Position numbers and translations under genes: made by a program
Notes under the pieces: model-generated
Databases searched by the model: none
Told to the model about the DNA's origin: nothing
What the model saw: only the letters and a program-made list of their open reading frames with translations
DNA from: Actinomycetota bacterium
GTDB taxonomy: Bacteria > Actinomycetota > Actinomycetes > Nanopelagicales > Nanopelagicaceae
DNA length: 7,423 nt
Reading direction: 5' to 3'
NCBI GenBank assembly: GCA_009700365.1
Contig: WLME01000055.1
Location: 1-7,423 of the forward strand
Shown: in pieces, positions 1 to 7,054 of the stretch
How the letters are laid out: every line of letters starts with the position of its first letter
Position numbering within the stretch: the stretch's first letter is position 1

Positions 1-150
1 GTATTGGTGATAACCGGTCGCAAAGAAGATGCGTGGCTTGCGGCGTGGTCTAGAGCTGAAGCTAATGTCCTGCATCCTGTCGACCCATTCACTCTCGCAC
101 ATACCGTGGCAGATTTATTGCGGTCACGTACCGTTGCTACAACTGCCTAA
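1..150 (+). CDS. C-terminal fragment of a response-regulator receiver-like protein (5' end outside window)
   Basis: An open frame runs from the first base of the window to a TAA at 148-150, giving 49 residues that start VLVITGRKEDAWLAAWSRAE. The pattern resembles the second half of a CheY-like receiver domain: a hydrophobic strand (VLVITG), a helix, a short strand ending in HPVDPF, then an amphipathic helix (LAHTVADLLR). In standard receivers the last strand carries a conserved Lys-Pro-Phe; here the matching spot reads Asp-Pro-Phe, so the Lys is missing and this may be a degenerate, non-phosphorylated receiver. No DNA-binding domain follows the receiver-like part. The gene lies 19 bp upstream of trpD on the same strand and could be cotranscribed with it. 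The fold call rests on a short tail only; that it is coding is fairly safe, its function is not. Confidence 0.55.
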   Translation, partial: VLVITGRKEDAWLAAWSRAEANVLHPVDPFTLAHTVADLLRSRTVATTA

Positions 151-158
151 GAAAATCT

Positions 159-162
159 AGGA
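159..162 (+). promoter_or_regulatory. Shine-Dalgarno (AGGA) of trpD
   Basis: AGGA lies 7 nt before a GTG start codon at 170. This spacing is normal for ribosome binding and supports GTG 170 as the trpD start. The gap to the preceding gene is only 19 bp, so trpD is probably translated from an mRNA that starts further upstream. Confidence 0.55.
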
Positions 163-169
163 CCCACTG

Positions 170-1222
170 GTGTCACTACCACAAAGTAATTGGGATGTTG
201 CGATTTCCAGGATGGACTCTGGTCTTGATTTAGAGCCGCAAGAAGTTCAAGAAATCATGCGCGAAATCTTGGCGGGTGAGAGTGACATTGAAAATATCAA
301 GAGGTTTCTGCTCTCACTCAAAGCAAAAGGCGAAACATCAGAGGAAGTCGGCGCTCTCGTTGCTGAGATGTATGCACATTCTGCCCCAATCAATATTTCA
401 GAACGCGCAGTAGACACAGTTGGCACCGGAGGCGATGGTGCACATACCATCAACATATCGACCACGTCGGCGATCATCGCTGCGGCGGCAGGAGCACGTG
501 TGGTCAAACATGGAAATCGCGCAGTGTCTTCGAAATCTGGTGCATCTGATTTTCTTGAAGCCCTTGGAGTCGTACCTGGCCTTGATGCAAGGGGAGTAGA
601 GCGCACTGTCAGCGAATTAGGAATCGGGTTCTGTTTTGCTCCGGTCTTTCATCCAGCTATGCGTTTTGCAGCACCTGCCCGCAAGGAACTAGGCGTGCCA
701 ACAGTCTTTAACATTCTGGGACCACTAGCGAATCCCGCCAAGCCTCGTGCCGCAGCTATTGGTGTGGCTAATGAGCGCATGCACTTAGTAATGGCTCAAG
801 TTTTGGCCGAAAAAGGTTGTGATGGGTTCGTATTCCGTGGCGATGATGGGCTTGATGAAATTACATTAACAACAACTACTTCCGTGCTCTCTATTGGCAA
901 TGGTGAAATTAAGAGCGATCGTATTGATGCTAAAGATTTCGGCTTGAGCAATGCCCCAATTGAGGCAATCGTTGGCGGAGATTCGCTGGAGAATGCTCGA
1001 ATCTCACGTGCAATCTTTGCAGGGGAGACAGGTGCGCCTCGAGATGCAGTGTTGCTCAATGCAGCAGCGGCGATCGCTGCTTTTGATGGAGCTGTTGGAG
1101 AAGATATTCGAGAACGTTTAACAAAGGGACTTCGGAGAGCTAAGGAAGCAGTTGATTCTGGGAATGCCCTTGCACTGCTCAATAAATGGGCAGCCCTTAC
1201 TCAGGAGATTTCTGCTTCTTAA
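170..1222 (+). CDS. trpD: anthranilate phosphoribosyltransferase TrpD
   Basis: TrpD transfers the phosphoribosyl group of PRPP to anthranilate, the second committed step of tryptophan synthesis, in the cytoplasm. The product is 350 residues, the usual size for the family, and begins at a GTG with an AGGA box 7 nt upstream. The N-terminal helical domain (about 1-75) is followed by the PRPP-binding loop GTGGD at 85-89, NIST at 95-98, and KHGNRAVSSKSG at 113-124. Further family landmarks are FAPVFHPAMR at 156-165 (anthranilate-site Arg165), RKELGVPTVFNILGPLANP from 171 to 189, and the acidic pair in GLDE (Asp229, Glu230) that binds Mg2+ in known structures. No other trp gene is in view, so trpD is likely separate from any trp operon. 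Its last 26 bp overlap the end of the convergent exonuclease gene. All key motifs are intact. Confidence 0.97.
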   Translation: MSLPQSNWDVAISRMDSGLDLEPQEVQEIMREILAGESDIENIKRFLLSLKAKGETSEEVGALVAEMYAHSAPINISERAVDTVGTGGDGAHTINISTTSAIIAAAAGARVVKHGNRAVSSKSGASDFLEALGVVPGLDARGVERTVSELGIGFCFAPVFHPAMRFAAPARKELGVPTVFNILGPLANPAKPRAAAIGVANERMHLVMAQVLAEKGCDGFVFRGDDGLDEITLTTTTSVLSIGNGEIKSDRIDAKDFGLSNAPIEAIVGGDSLENARISRAIFAGETGAPRDAVLLNAAAAIAAFDGAVGEDIRERLTKGLRRAKEAVDSGNALALLNKWAALTQEISAS

Positions 1223-1859
1223 TCTTTTTGCCAAAGTTTAGTAACTCTTCAAGCGTAGATACATCAAATGTGCCCAACCTTTCGAGCAATCCGTGAAAGA
1301 CATCAACAGTTGCTCGAGCATCATCGAGGGCTCGGTGGTTCGGAAGCGTCTGAGTTCCGAAAAAAGTAGCGAGGGTCCCTAATTTGCAGTTGGGTACCTC
1401 TTCACGCGAGAGAACTTTACGAGCAATAATCGCAGTATCGAGTACAGGAAATTTGGGCCAAGCAAAAGAGTGCTCATTGGCTGCAAATTTCAAAAACGAG
1501 AGATCAAATGGCGCATTCTGAGCGACCACAACAGTTGTATCGGGACTGCCCAAAAATTCAAGTAAAGAAGGGAAAATCTGAGAAATAGTTGGAGATTGAA
1601 AAACCATCTCATTGGTAATTCCAGTGAGGTCGGTTATATACCCAGGTATTGGGTGTTGAGGATCGATAAAAGATTGAAATTCGGCAATGACTTCACCGCG
1701 CAAGATTTTGACGGCGCCAATTTCAGTAATGCCGGCTCCGAGATGAGGTGCACCGCCTGTTGTTTCGAGGTCAATGACAACAAACGTTGTCTCGCGCAGG
1801 GGTCTGCCGAGCTCTTGAAAAGTACTCTGCCACGAAGAATTCATCGAATCGTCAGACAT
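1197..1859 (-). CDS. DEDDh-family 3'-5' exonuclease (DnaQ / Pol III epsilon-like)
   Basis: This is a 220-residue protein with one DnaQ-like exonuclease domain (about 25-195), expected to remove nucleotides from DNA or RNA 3' ends with two metal ions. The catalytic set is complete: ExoI VIDLETTG (Asp30, Glu32), ExoII AQNAPFDLSFL (Asp119), ExoIII NHRALDDARAT (His175, Asp180), which makes it DEDDh type. The C-terminus is short and lysine-rich (KKIKKQK). No GIY-YIG nuclease, helicase or polymerase domain is attached, unlike some actinobacterial relatives, so it could be a proofreading subunit or a stand-alone repair exonuclease. The frame is open up to 1931, but that start would run through the promoter and start of the divergent hydrolase. 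I prefer ATG 1859, which lacks a Shine-Dalgarno but has a TACTGT box 6 nt upstream. ATG 1844 is another option. The gene end overlaps trpD. Confidence 0.9.
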   Translation of the reverse strand: MSDDSMNSSWQSTFQELGRPLRETTFVVIDLETTGGAPHLGAGITEIGAVKILRGEVIAEFQSFIDPQHPIPGYITDLTGITNEMVFQSPTISQIFPSLLEFLGSPDTTVVVAQNAPFDLSFLKFAANEHSFAWPKFPVLDTAIIARKVLSREEVPNCKLGTLATFFGTQTLPNHRALDDARATVDVFHGLLERLGTFDVSTLEELLNFGKKIKKQKSPE

Positions 1860-1865
1860 GGATGA

Positions 1866-1871
1866 ACAGTA
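1866..1871 (-). promoter_or_regulatory. candidate -10 box for leaderless exonuclease mRNA
   Basis: On the minus strand TACTGT, a fit to the actinobacterial TANNNT -10 pattern, ends 6 nt before ATG 1859. A transcript starting at that A would have no leader, in keeping with the lack of a Shine-Dalgarno. No good -35 is seen. Confidence 0.4.
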
Positions 1872-1876
1872 GATGA

Positions 1877-1905
1877 TTGCTATGACATGTCTTGAGTAAT
1901 ACTCT
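1877..1905 (+). promoter_or_regulatory. candidate promoter of the alpha/beta hydrolase gene
   Basis: TTGCTA (1877-1882, four of six matches to TTGACA) and TACTCT (1900-1905, TANNNT) are separated by 17 bp. The -10 ends 7 nt before ATG 1913, so transcription would start at or next to the start codon. It lies back to back with the exonuclease promoter in the same short divergent gap. Confidence 0.45.
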
Positions 1906-1912
1906 CGGATAC

Positions 1913-2680
1913 ATGAGCGTAGAGGGAGCACCCGCAGGGTACTTGCAAGATTGGCATGCAGAGGGAAGTGGCTCCAAGAAGAAGGTTGGAGTTCTCCTTG
2001 TACATGGTTTCACTGGTTCACCTGCATCAATGCGCCCATGGGCTGAATATTTAAATCAACATGGGTACACAGTCAAAGTGCCTTTGTTACCTGGACATGG
2101 AACTCGACCTGAAGATCTCAATCTTGTGAAGTGGCAGGAGTGGCCTGCAAAAGTTGAGAACGATCTCAATCTTCTTCTGCAAAGTTGCGAAAAAGTTTTT
2201 ATCTGCGGACTCTCGATGGGTGGCGGAACCACTCTCAATGTCGCGACTAGATATTCACAACAATTGGCTGGGATTATTCTTGTAAATCCAATGATTCACG
2301 TGAAGTTAGTCCCGCATCAACTTGCGTGGGTAATTTCTCGTTTCCAAAAGATGCGTGATTCGGTCGGCGATGACATCAAACGTCCTGGAATCACCGAATG
2401 GGGATATGACTCACTCCCGGCCGTTGGCGTCTACCAACTTCTCAAAATGCTTTCTTATACGAGAAAGAGATTGCACGATGTAACGGCTCCACTGCAGCTT
2501 TTTCATAGCGTTGAGGACCACACGCTTCCTGTAACCAATACCGAAATCATTATGGCTGGAGTCAACTCTCGCGAGAAGAATCGCATCGAGCTAGTTAATA
2601 GTTATCACGTGGCGACACTTGATTATGATCAAGAGATCATTTTCGAAAATTCGCGTCTCTTTATTGAATCGCACTCATAA
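1913..2680 (+). CDS. alpha/beta hydrolase, carboxylesterase or monoacylglycerol-lipase type
   Basis: This is a 255-residue serine hydrolase, a normal length for the Est30-like carboxylesterase/lipase group, with no signal peptide or membrane segment, so probably cytoplasmic. An oxyanion loop HGFTG lies at 31-35, then MRPWAEYL typical of this group. The nucleophile elbow is GLSMGG with Ser101. The acid is Asp202 in HSVEDHTLP, and the base is His232 in SYHVATLDYD, so the catalytic triad is complete. It should cleave short- or medium-chain esters or monoacylglycerols; the true substrate cannot be read from the sequence. A TTG at 1892 would add seven residues, but neither start has a Shine-Dalgarno and only ATG 1913 has a well-placed -10 box. 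The gene is divergent from the exonuclease and its last 20 bp overlap the end of hutH. Nothing links it to histidine use. Confidence 0.9.
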   Translation: MSVEGAPAGYLQDWHAEGSGSKKKVGVLLVHGFTGSPASMRPWAEYLNQHGYTVKVPLLPGHGTRPEDLNLVKWQEWPAKVENDLNLLLQSCEKVFICGLSMGGGTTLNVATRYSQQLAGIILVNPMIHVKLVPHQLAWVISRFQKMRDSVGDDIKRPGITEWGYDSLPAVGVYQLLKMLSYTRKRLHDVTAPLQLFHSVEDHTLPVTNTEIIMAGVNSREKNRIELVNSYHVATLDYDQEIIFENSRLFIESHS

Positions 2681-4178
2681 CAGATCCTGATGCCACGAAA
2701 TCTGTGGCTGCAACCAACTCGGGGGATAGGTATCTATCAGGCCCAGGCCCAGGAACGCTCTTACGAAGTTCTGCAATTACGCGCGTGGATATTGGGCTTG
2801 GTTTCAGCGGTGCACGAAGTTCAATGGCTCGCGAAGCTGTCACTAATTCAATTGCAATGATTCTGGTTAAGTTTTCGACCGCCTTGCGCAATTTTCGCGC
2901 TGCAGACCATCCCATAGAGACATGATCTTCTTGCATTGCAGAAGATGGAATGGAATCAACGCTTGCAGGGGATGCAAGACGCTTATTCTCACTCACCAAC
3001 GCTGCCTGTGTGTATTGAGCAATCATTAATCCAGAATCAACTCCAGGATCGTCTGCAAGAAATGGAGGTAGTCCCGCGTTTCTATTTTTATCGAGTGCGC
3101 GATCTGTTCGGCGTTCTGCGATGCTTCCCAAGTCAGCGACAGCTATTGCTAGGAAATCGAGAACATAGGCAACGGGAGCCCCATGGAAGTTTCCATTGGA
3201 AGAGATTCGCCCATCTTCAAGAACGACAGGGTTATCGATGACTGCTGAAAGTTCTCGTAAGGCAACTGTGGCAGCGTATTCGACGGTATCGCGAACTGCT
3301 CCAGCAACTTGGGGTGCACATCTAAGAGAGTATGCATCTTGAACGCGATCGTCATTGAGAAGATGTGATGCCACGATTCCTGAATCCTTAAGAGTTGAAA
3401 GCATTCGTGCTGCACTTACCGCTTGCCCCGGATGAGATCGCAGAGGTTCATGTAACTCTGGAATAAATACTCGATCAGTGCCCAGCAGTCCTTCAACGCT
3501 CATGGCAGCGATGACATCTGCAGAATCGACAAGCATGCGCAGATCTTCGATTGCCAGAATCAACATTCCGAGCATTCCATCTGTTCCATTGATAAGCGCT
3601 AAACCTTCCTTCTCTGCCAATTGCACCGGCGCAATATTTGCTTCAGAGAGGAGCTCAGGAACCGGTCGTTGCACCCCGTCCTTATCTACAGCTTCACCTT
3701 CACCCATGAGAACAAGTGCACAATGTGCAAGCGGAGCAAGATCACCACTGCATCCGAGAGAACCAAATTCACGAACAAGAGGAGTGATCCCGGCATTTAA
3801 TAACTCGACAATAGTTTGAGCAACGATTGGACGTACACCAGTTTTACCTGAGGCCAGGGTCTTAAGTCGTAGCGCCATAAGAGCTCGGACTACCTCGCGT
3901 TCAACTGGGTCGCCAACACCTGCCGCATGTGAACGAATGAGTGAGCGTTGTAATTGGGTACGAAGCTCCTGAGACACGTGGCGATTGGCGAGAGCTCCAA
4001 ACCCAGTTGAAATTCCATAGACAGGGGTTTCTGAAGCGGCCAATTTTTCAACGTGGTCACGCGATGATTGCATCGCATTGATTGATACCTGCGAGAGTGA
4101 AACCGAGGAGTTGTGACGAGCTATTGAAAGAACATCACCAAAAGTCATTCCTGATGTTGAGATAACTACTTCCGCCAT
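2661..4178 (-). CDS. hutH: histidine ammonia-lyase HutH
   Basis: HutH removes ammonia from L-histidine to give trans-urocanate, the entry step of histidine degradation. The 505-residue length is standard. The MIO electrophile would form from Cys143-Ser144-Gly145 in GSLGCSGDLAPLAH; most family members have Ala-Ser-Gly, but the PROSITE signature for the family allows Cys. Other active-site landmarks are YGISTGFG at 54-61 (Tyr54), LINGT with Asn197, QDAYSLRCAPQ at 280-290 with Arg286, SSNGNFHG at 326-333, and MQEDHVSMG with Glu417. It is the last gene of a hutU-hutI-hutH transcription unit: its ATG lies 13 bp inside the end of hutI, which suggests translational coupling. The only Shine-Dalgarno candidate is 12 nt upstream, longer than usual. 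The 3' end overlaps the convergent hydrolase by 20 bp. All expected catalytic residues are present. Confidence 0.97.
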   Translation of the reverse strand: MAEVVISTSGMTFGDVLSIARHNSSVSLSQVSINAMQSSRDHVEKLAASETPVYGISTGFGALANRHVSQELRTQLQRSLIRSHAAGVGDPVEREVVRALMALRLKTLASGKTGVRPIVAQTIVELLNAGITPLVREFGSLGCSGDLAPLAHCALVLMGEGEAVDKDGVQRPVPELLSEANIAPVQLAEKEGLALINGTDGMLGMLILAIEDLRMLVDSADVIAAMSVEGLLGTDRVFIPELHEPLRSHPGQAVSAARMLSTLKDSGIVASHLLNDDRVQDAYSLRCAPQVAGAVRDTVEYAATVALRELSAVIDNPVVLEDGRISSNGNFHGAPVAYVLDFLAIAVADLGSIAERRTDRALDKNRNAGLPPFLADDPGVDSGLMIAQYTQAALVSENKRLASPASVDSIPSSAMQEDHVSMGWSAARKLRKAVENLTRIIAIELVTASRAIELRAPLKPSPISTRVIAELRKSVPGPGPDRYLSPELVAATDFVASGSVMSAIQ

Positions 4179-5338
4179 GTTGTCACTGCTCTTCCTGATT
4201 TGTAGGTACTGTGCACGAGATTCACTCCTGGACGATATGCAAGATGGATGTAGCTCGATGAATTCAGTAGTGCGAAGTCAGCTCGCTTGCCAACAGCAAT
4301 CTCGCCAATATCATCGCGGCGAAGAGCCTTCGCGCCACCAAGGGTTGCTGCACGTACCGCTTCTTCAACTGTGAAACCCAAGAGGCTGACCGCAGCTGCA
4401 ATACAGAATGGCATTGACGTTGTATAGCTCGATCCGGGATTGCAATCTGTAGCGATTGCTACCGTAGCTCCGCTATCAAGGAACCTGCGTCCAAGGTTTC
4501 TTTCGAGATGAGTAGAAAATTCGGCGCCCGGAAGCAAAGTTGCAACAGTATTACTTGAAGCGAGTAATTCGATATCCGAATTGGTGGATTTACTCAAATG
4601 ATCGGCAGAAGCTGCATCAAGAGATATTGCGATTTCAACACCCTTTCCGGAAGAAAGTTGATTGGCATGAATTCGAGGCAACATCCCATTTTCTATACCA
4701 GCGCGAAGAATTGCCTCTGATTGTTCGGGATTGAATGCGCCTTGATCGCAGAAGACATCGATCCACTTTGCTTGTGAACGGGGGATTATTGCGTTGATAA
4801 TCAGATCGACATAAGAATCAGGACTATCTTTAAACTCTTCAGGTATTACATGGGCAGCGAGCAAAGTAGTTTCATCGGTGAATGTTTTGGCTATATCTAT
4901 CGATCGGATCTCATCCTTTTCTGTGAGTCCGTAGCCAGACTTGATTTCCATCGTGGTTGTTCCCGAGGAAAGCGCCTCATCCAATAAATTCTGCGCATTG
5001 CGGGAAATTGCAATATCTGTAGCAGTTCGTGTGGCCTTTACTGTAGAAGTGATCCCTCCAGCTGTGTATTTTTCTCCACGCGAGCGTGCCGAGAACTCAT
5101 CGGCTCTGTCTCCGCCAAAGATGAGATGCGAATGAGAATCAACAAAACCGGGGAGCAGGGTTTTTCCCGAACAATCGATTTCAGAGTCAACGCCAGAAGG
5201 AACCTTTTGAGTTATCTGAGAGACAAGACCATCTCGTACAACAAGAGTTGCACCGTGCATTACGCCAAGTACGCCATCACCCAATTGGGAATCATTAGTG
5301 ACAAGTGTTGCAATGTTGGTGAAAGCTACAGAGCTCAC
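4166..5338 (-). CDS. hutI: imidazolonepropionase HutI
   Basis: HutI is a metal-dependent amidohydrolase that opens the ring of 4-imidazolone-5-propionate to N-formimidoyl-L-glutamate, the third step of the pathway. The product has 390 residues, close to the family norm. It shows a TIM-barrel amidohydrolase pattern: metal site VDSHSHLIF (His69, His71), substrate-loop Arg78, EIKSGYGL at 131-138, HVIPEE from His163, a further metal His224 in RIHANQL, His247 in ADHLSK, and metal Asp298 in ATDCNPGSS. The N-terminal start of the frame, TNIATLVTND, matches how the family usually begins. The start is GTG, overlapping the hutU stop as GTGA; I see no Shine-Dalgarno in front, so translation probably depends on ribosomes finishing hutU. 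The gene end overlaps the hutH start by 13 bp. Confidence 0.96.
   Translation of the reverse strand: MSSVAFTNIATLVTNDSQLGDGVLGVMHGATLVVRDGLVSQITQKVPSGVDSEIDCSGKTLLPGFVDSHSHLIFGGDRADEFSARSRGEKYTAGGITSTVKATRTATDIAISRNAQNLLDEALSSGTTTMEIKSGYGLTEKDEIRSIDIAKTFTDETTLLAAHVIPEEFKDSPDSYVDLIINAIIPRSQAKWIDVFCDQGAFNPEQSEAILRAGIENGMLPRIHANQLSSGKGVEIAISLDAASADHLSKSTNSDIELLASSNTVATLLPGAEFSTHLERNLGRRFLDSGATVAIATDCNPGSSYTTSMPFCIAAAVSLLGFTVEEAVRAATLGGAKALRRDDIGEIAVGKRADFALLNSSSYIHLAYRPGVNLVHSTYKSGRAVTTWRK
4191..4196 (-). promoter_or_regulatory. possible Shine-Dalgarno (AGGAAG) of hutH inside hutI
   Basis: AGGAAG on the minus strand lies within the last codons of hutI, 12 nt before the hutH ATG at 4178. The spacing is long, so it may help re-initiation after hutI rather than act as a strong independent site. 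Confidence 0.3.
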
Positions 5339-7005
5339 TTGATAGGCGCACCGTTCAACATAGGAACATGAACACCTTTATCAATAGCGACTTCCTTTGC
5401 ATGTTCATAACCTGCATCAACATGGCGGATGACTCCCATGCCAGGATCGTTGGTAAGAACTCTCTCAAGTTTCTGAGCCGCAAGTGGGGTTCCATCAGCA
5501 ACGCTTACTTGGCCAGCATGAATTGAACGACCAATGCCGACCCCTCCACCGTGATGAATAGAGACCCATGATGCACCGGATGAAATATTTATCATTGCGT
5601 TGAGCAACGGCCAATCTGCAATTGCATCTGAACCGTCGAGCATCGCTTCTGATTCACGGTATGGAGATGCGACGCTTCCGCAATCGAGATGATCGCGTCC
5701 AATAACAATTGGGGCGCTGACTTCACCGCTAGCAACAAGATCATTGAACTTTAAACCAGCTTTATCGCGTTCGCCGTAGCCAAGCCAGCAGATGCGTGCA
5801 GGTAGTCCTTCGAACTCAACGCGATCTTGGGCCATCTTGATCCAGCGATGAAGATGCTTATTCTCTGGAAATAGTTCAAGAACAGCCTGATCAGTGCGCG
5901 CAATATCTTTTGGATCTCCCGATAGTGCGACCCATCTGAAGGGACCTTTGCCCTCACAAAAAAGAGGGCGAATGTAAGCAGGAATAAATCCAGGGAATTC
6001 AAAGGCACGTTGATAGCCACCCTGGCGCGCTTCATCGCGGATCGAGTTTCCGTAATCAAAGACGACAGCGCCCTTATCTTGAAAATTGACCATTGCTTCC
6101 ACATGTTTAGCCATCGACTCTTTGGCCCGCTTTGAGAAATCGACTGGATCGCGATTTGCTTTATCTCTCGCATCGTTGATGTTGATACCTTCAGGAATAT
6201 AGAAGAGCGGATCGTGCGCTGATGTTTGATCCGTGACGATATCGATAGGTACACCCATCGCAAATAATTGCGGGAGAACTGTTGCACTATTTCCGACAAG
6301 GCCGATGGAGATTGCCTTCTTCTCACTCTTCGCTTTGACTGCCATAGCTACTGCTTCTTCAAGGCTATCTGCAATGACATCGAGGTATCTTTTGTTGACG
6401 CGACGCTGCAATCGCGAACCATCGACATCAACAATGAGACATGTTCCTTCATTCATTGTGACGGCAAGCGGTTGAGCTCCTCCCATTCCGCCGCATCCAC
6501 CTGTGACAGTAAGAGTTCCAGCGAGTGTTCCACCAAAATGCTTCTCTGCAACTGCTGCAAAAGTTTCATATGTGCCCTGCAAAATTCCTTGGGTTCCGAT
6601 GTAGATCCATGAGCCGGCAGTCATCTGGCCATACATGGTCAGCCCAAGATCTTCGAGGCGGCGGAATTCAGGCCAGGTAGCCCAATCTCCAACAAGATTG
6701 GAATTGGCAAGCAGTACACGTGGAGCCCATTCGTGAGTTTGAAAGACGCCCACAGGTTTTCCTGATTGAACCAACATGGTCTCGTCATCTTTGAGATGTG
6801 TCAGCGTTTTGACCAGTGCATCAAAAGATTCCCAGTTTCGAGCGGCCTTACCCGTGCCACCATAAACAACTAATTTGTCTGGATGTTCAGCGACTTCAGG
6901 ATCAAGATTATTCTGCAACATTCGAAGAGCTGCTTCTTGCCCCCAACCGACTGCACTCTTTGAAGTTCCGCGAGGTGCTCGTACGGGACGTGGTCCTGAC
7001 ATCAT
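5335..7005 (-). CDS. hutU: urocanate hydratase HutU (urocanase)
   Basis: HutU adds water to urocanate to make 4-imidazolone-5-propionate, using tightly bound NAD+ as an electrophile. The 556-residue product is full length for the family. The N-terminus (PRPVRAPRG, then WGQEAALRMLQNNLDPEVAE) is typical. The glycine-rich segment TGGCGGMGGAQPLA (168-181) and the NAD-binding core with GLVGNSA (235-241) are present. The family signature appears as FEGLPARICWLGYGER (398-413) with Cys406; Glu399 stands where Gln is usual. The C-terminal HHGGGVGIGRSIHAG (484-498) is intact. It is the first gene of the hutUIH unit. The start is a double ATG at 7005/7002 with no Shine-Dalgarno but a TATAGT box exactly 6 nt before the first ATG, so I chose that one. 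The stop overlaps the hutI start by 4 bp. Confidence 0.98.
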   Translation of the reverse strand: MMSGPRPVRAPRGTSKSAVGWGQEAALRMLQNNLDPEVAEHPDKLVVYGGTGKAARNWESFDALVKTLTHLKDDETMLVQSGKPVGVFQTHEWAPRVLLANSNLVGDWATWPEFRRLEDLGLTMYGQMTAGSWIYIGTQGILQGTYETFAAVAEKHFGGTLAGTLTVTGGCGGMGGAQPLAVTMNEGTCLIVDVDGSRLQRRVNKRYLDVIADSLEEAVAMAVKAKSEKKAISIGLVGNSATVLPQLFAMGVPIDIVTDQTSAHDPLFYIPEGININDARDKANRDPVDFSKRAKESMAKHVEAMVNFQDKGAVVFDYGNSIRDEARQGGYQRAFEFPGFIPAYIRPLFCEGKGPFRWVALSGDPKDIARTDQAVLELFPENKHLHRWIKMAQDRVEFEGLPARICWLGYGERDKAGLKFNDLVASGEVSAPIVIGRDHLDCGSVASPYRESEAMLDGSDAIADWPLLNAMINISSGASWVSIHHGGGVGIGRSIHAGQVSVADGTPLAAQKLERVLTNDPGMGVIRHVDAGYEHAKEVAIDKGVHVPMLNGAPIK

Positions 7006-7011
7006 TTGAGC

Positions 7012-7017
7012 ACTATA
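7012..7017 (-). promoter_or_regulatory. candidate -10 box of the hutUIH operon
   Basis: TATAGT on the minus strand, one base off the TATAAT consensus, ends 6 nt before ATG 7005. This places the likely first transcribed base on the start codon itself, giving a leaderless hutU mRNA. The -35 region (around 7035-7041, reading TGGCAAG) is a poor match, which suggests a need for an activator or a naturally weak promoter. Confidence 0.5.
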
Positions 7018-7042
7018 TCTCTGCCGTCAATGCACTTGCCAC

Positions 7043-7048
7043 TACCCT
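7043..7048 (+). promoter_or_regulatory. candidate -10 box of the hutG-like gene
   Basis: TACCCT (TANNNT) ends 6 nt before ATG 7055. It faces away from the hutU -10 in the 49-bp divergent gap, and no clear -35 is seen. With the two start sites only 49 bp apart, one bound regulator could act on both directions. Confidence 0.35.
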
Positions 7049-7054
7049 TTCTCC

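Noticed and set aside
1860..1931. N-terminal extension of the exonuclease to 1931
   Set aside because: The extra 24 residues look non-conserved, lie before the exonuclease fold, and would overlap the divergent hydrolase start and both candidate promoters.
2692..2708. Inverted repeat GCCAC / GTGGC with a 7-nt loop just after the hydrolase stop, as a possible terminator
   Set aside because: The stem is only 5 bp, no U-tract follows on either strand, and the site lies in the conserved coding end of hutH.
2738..2755. Short direct repeat of CAGGCC-like units near the hutH 3' end
   Set aside because: It encodes the PGPGPD segment typical of HutH C-termini, so it reflects protein sequence rather than a DNA repeat element.
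5751..6326. A long minus-strand open frame (191 codons) inside hutU in another frame
   Set aside because: It lies wholly within the well-conserved hutU frame, and its translation is rich in Ser/Arg/Ile without any recognisable domain; it is a shadow.
7021..7042. Possible operator palindrome around TGCA in the hutU-hutG gap
   Set aside because: The arms match only by a few bases (CAA...TTG around TGCAC), no better than chance for so short a stretch.
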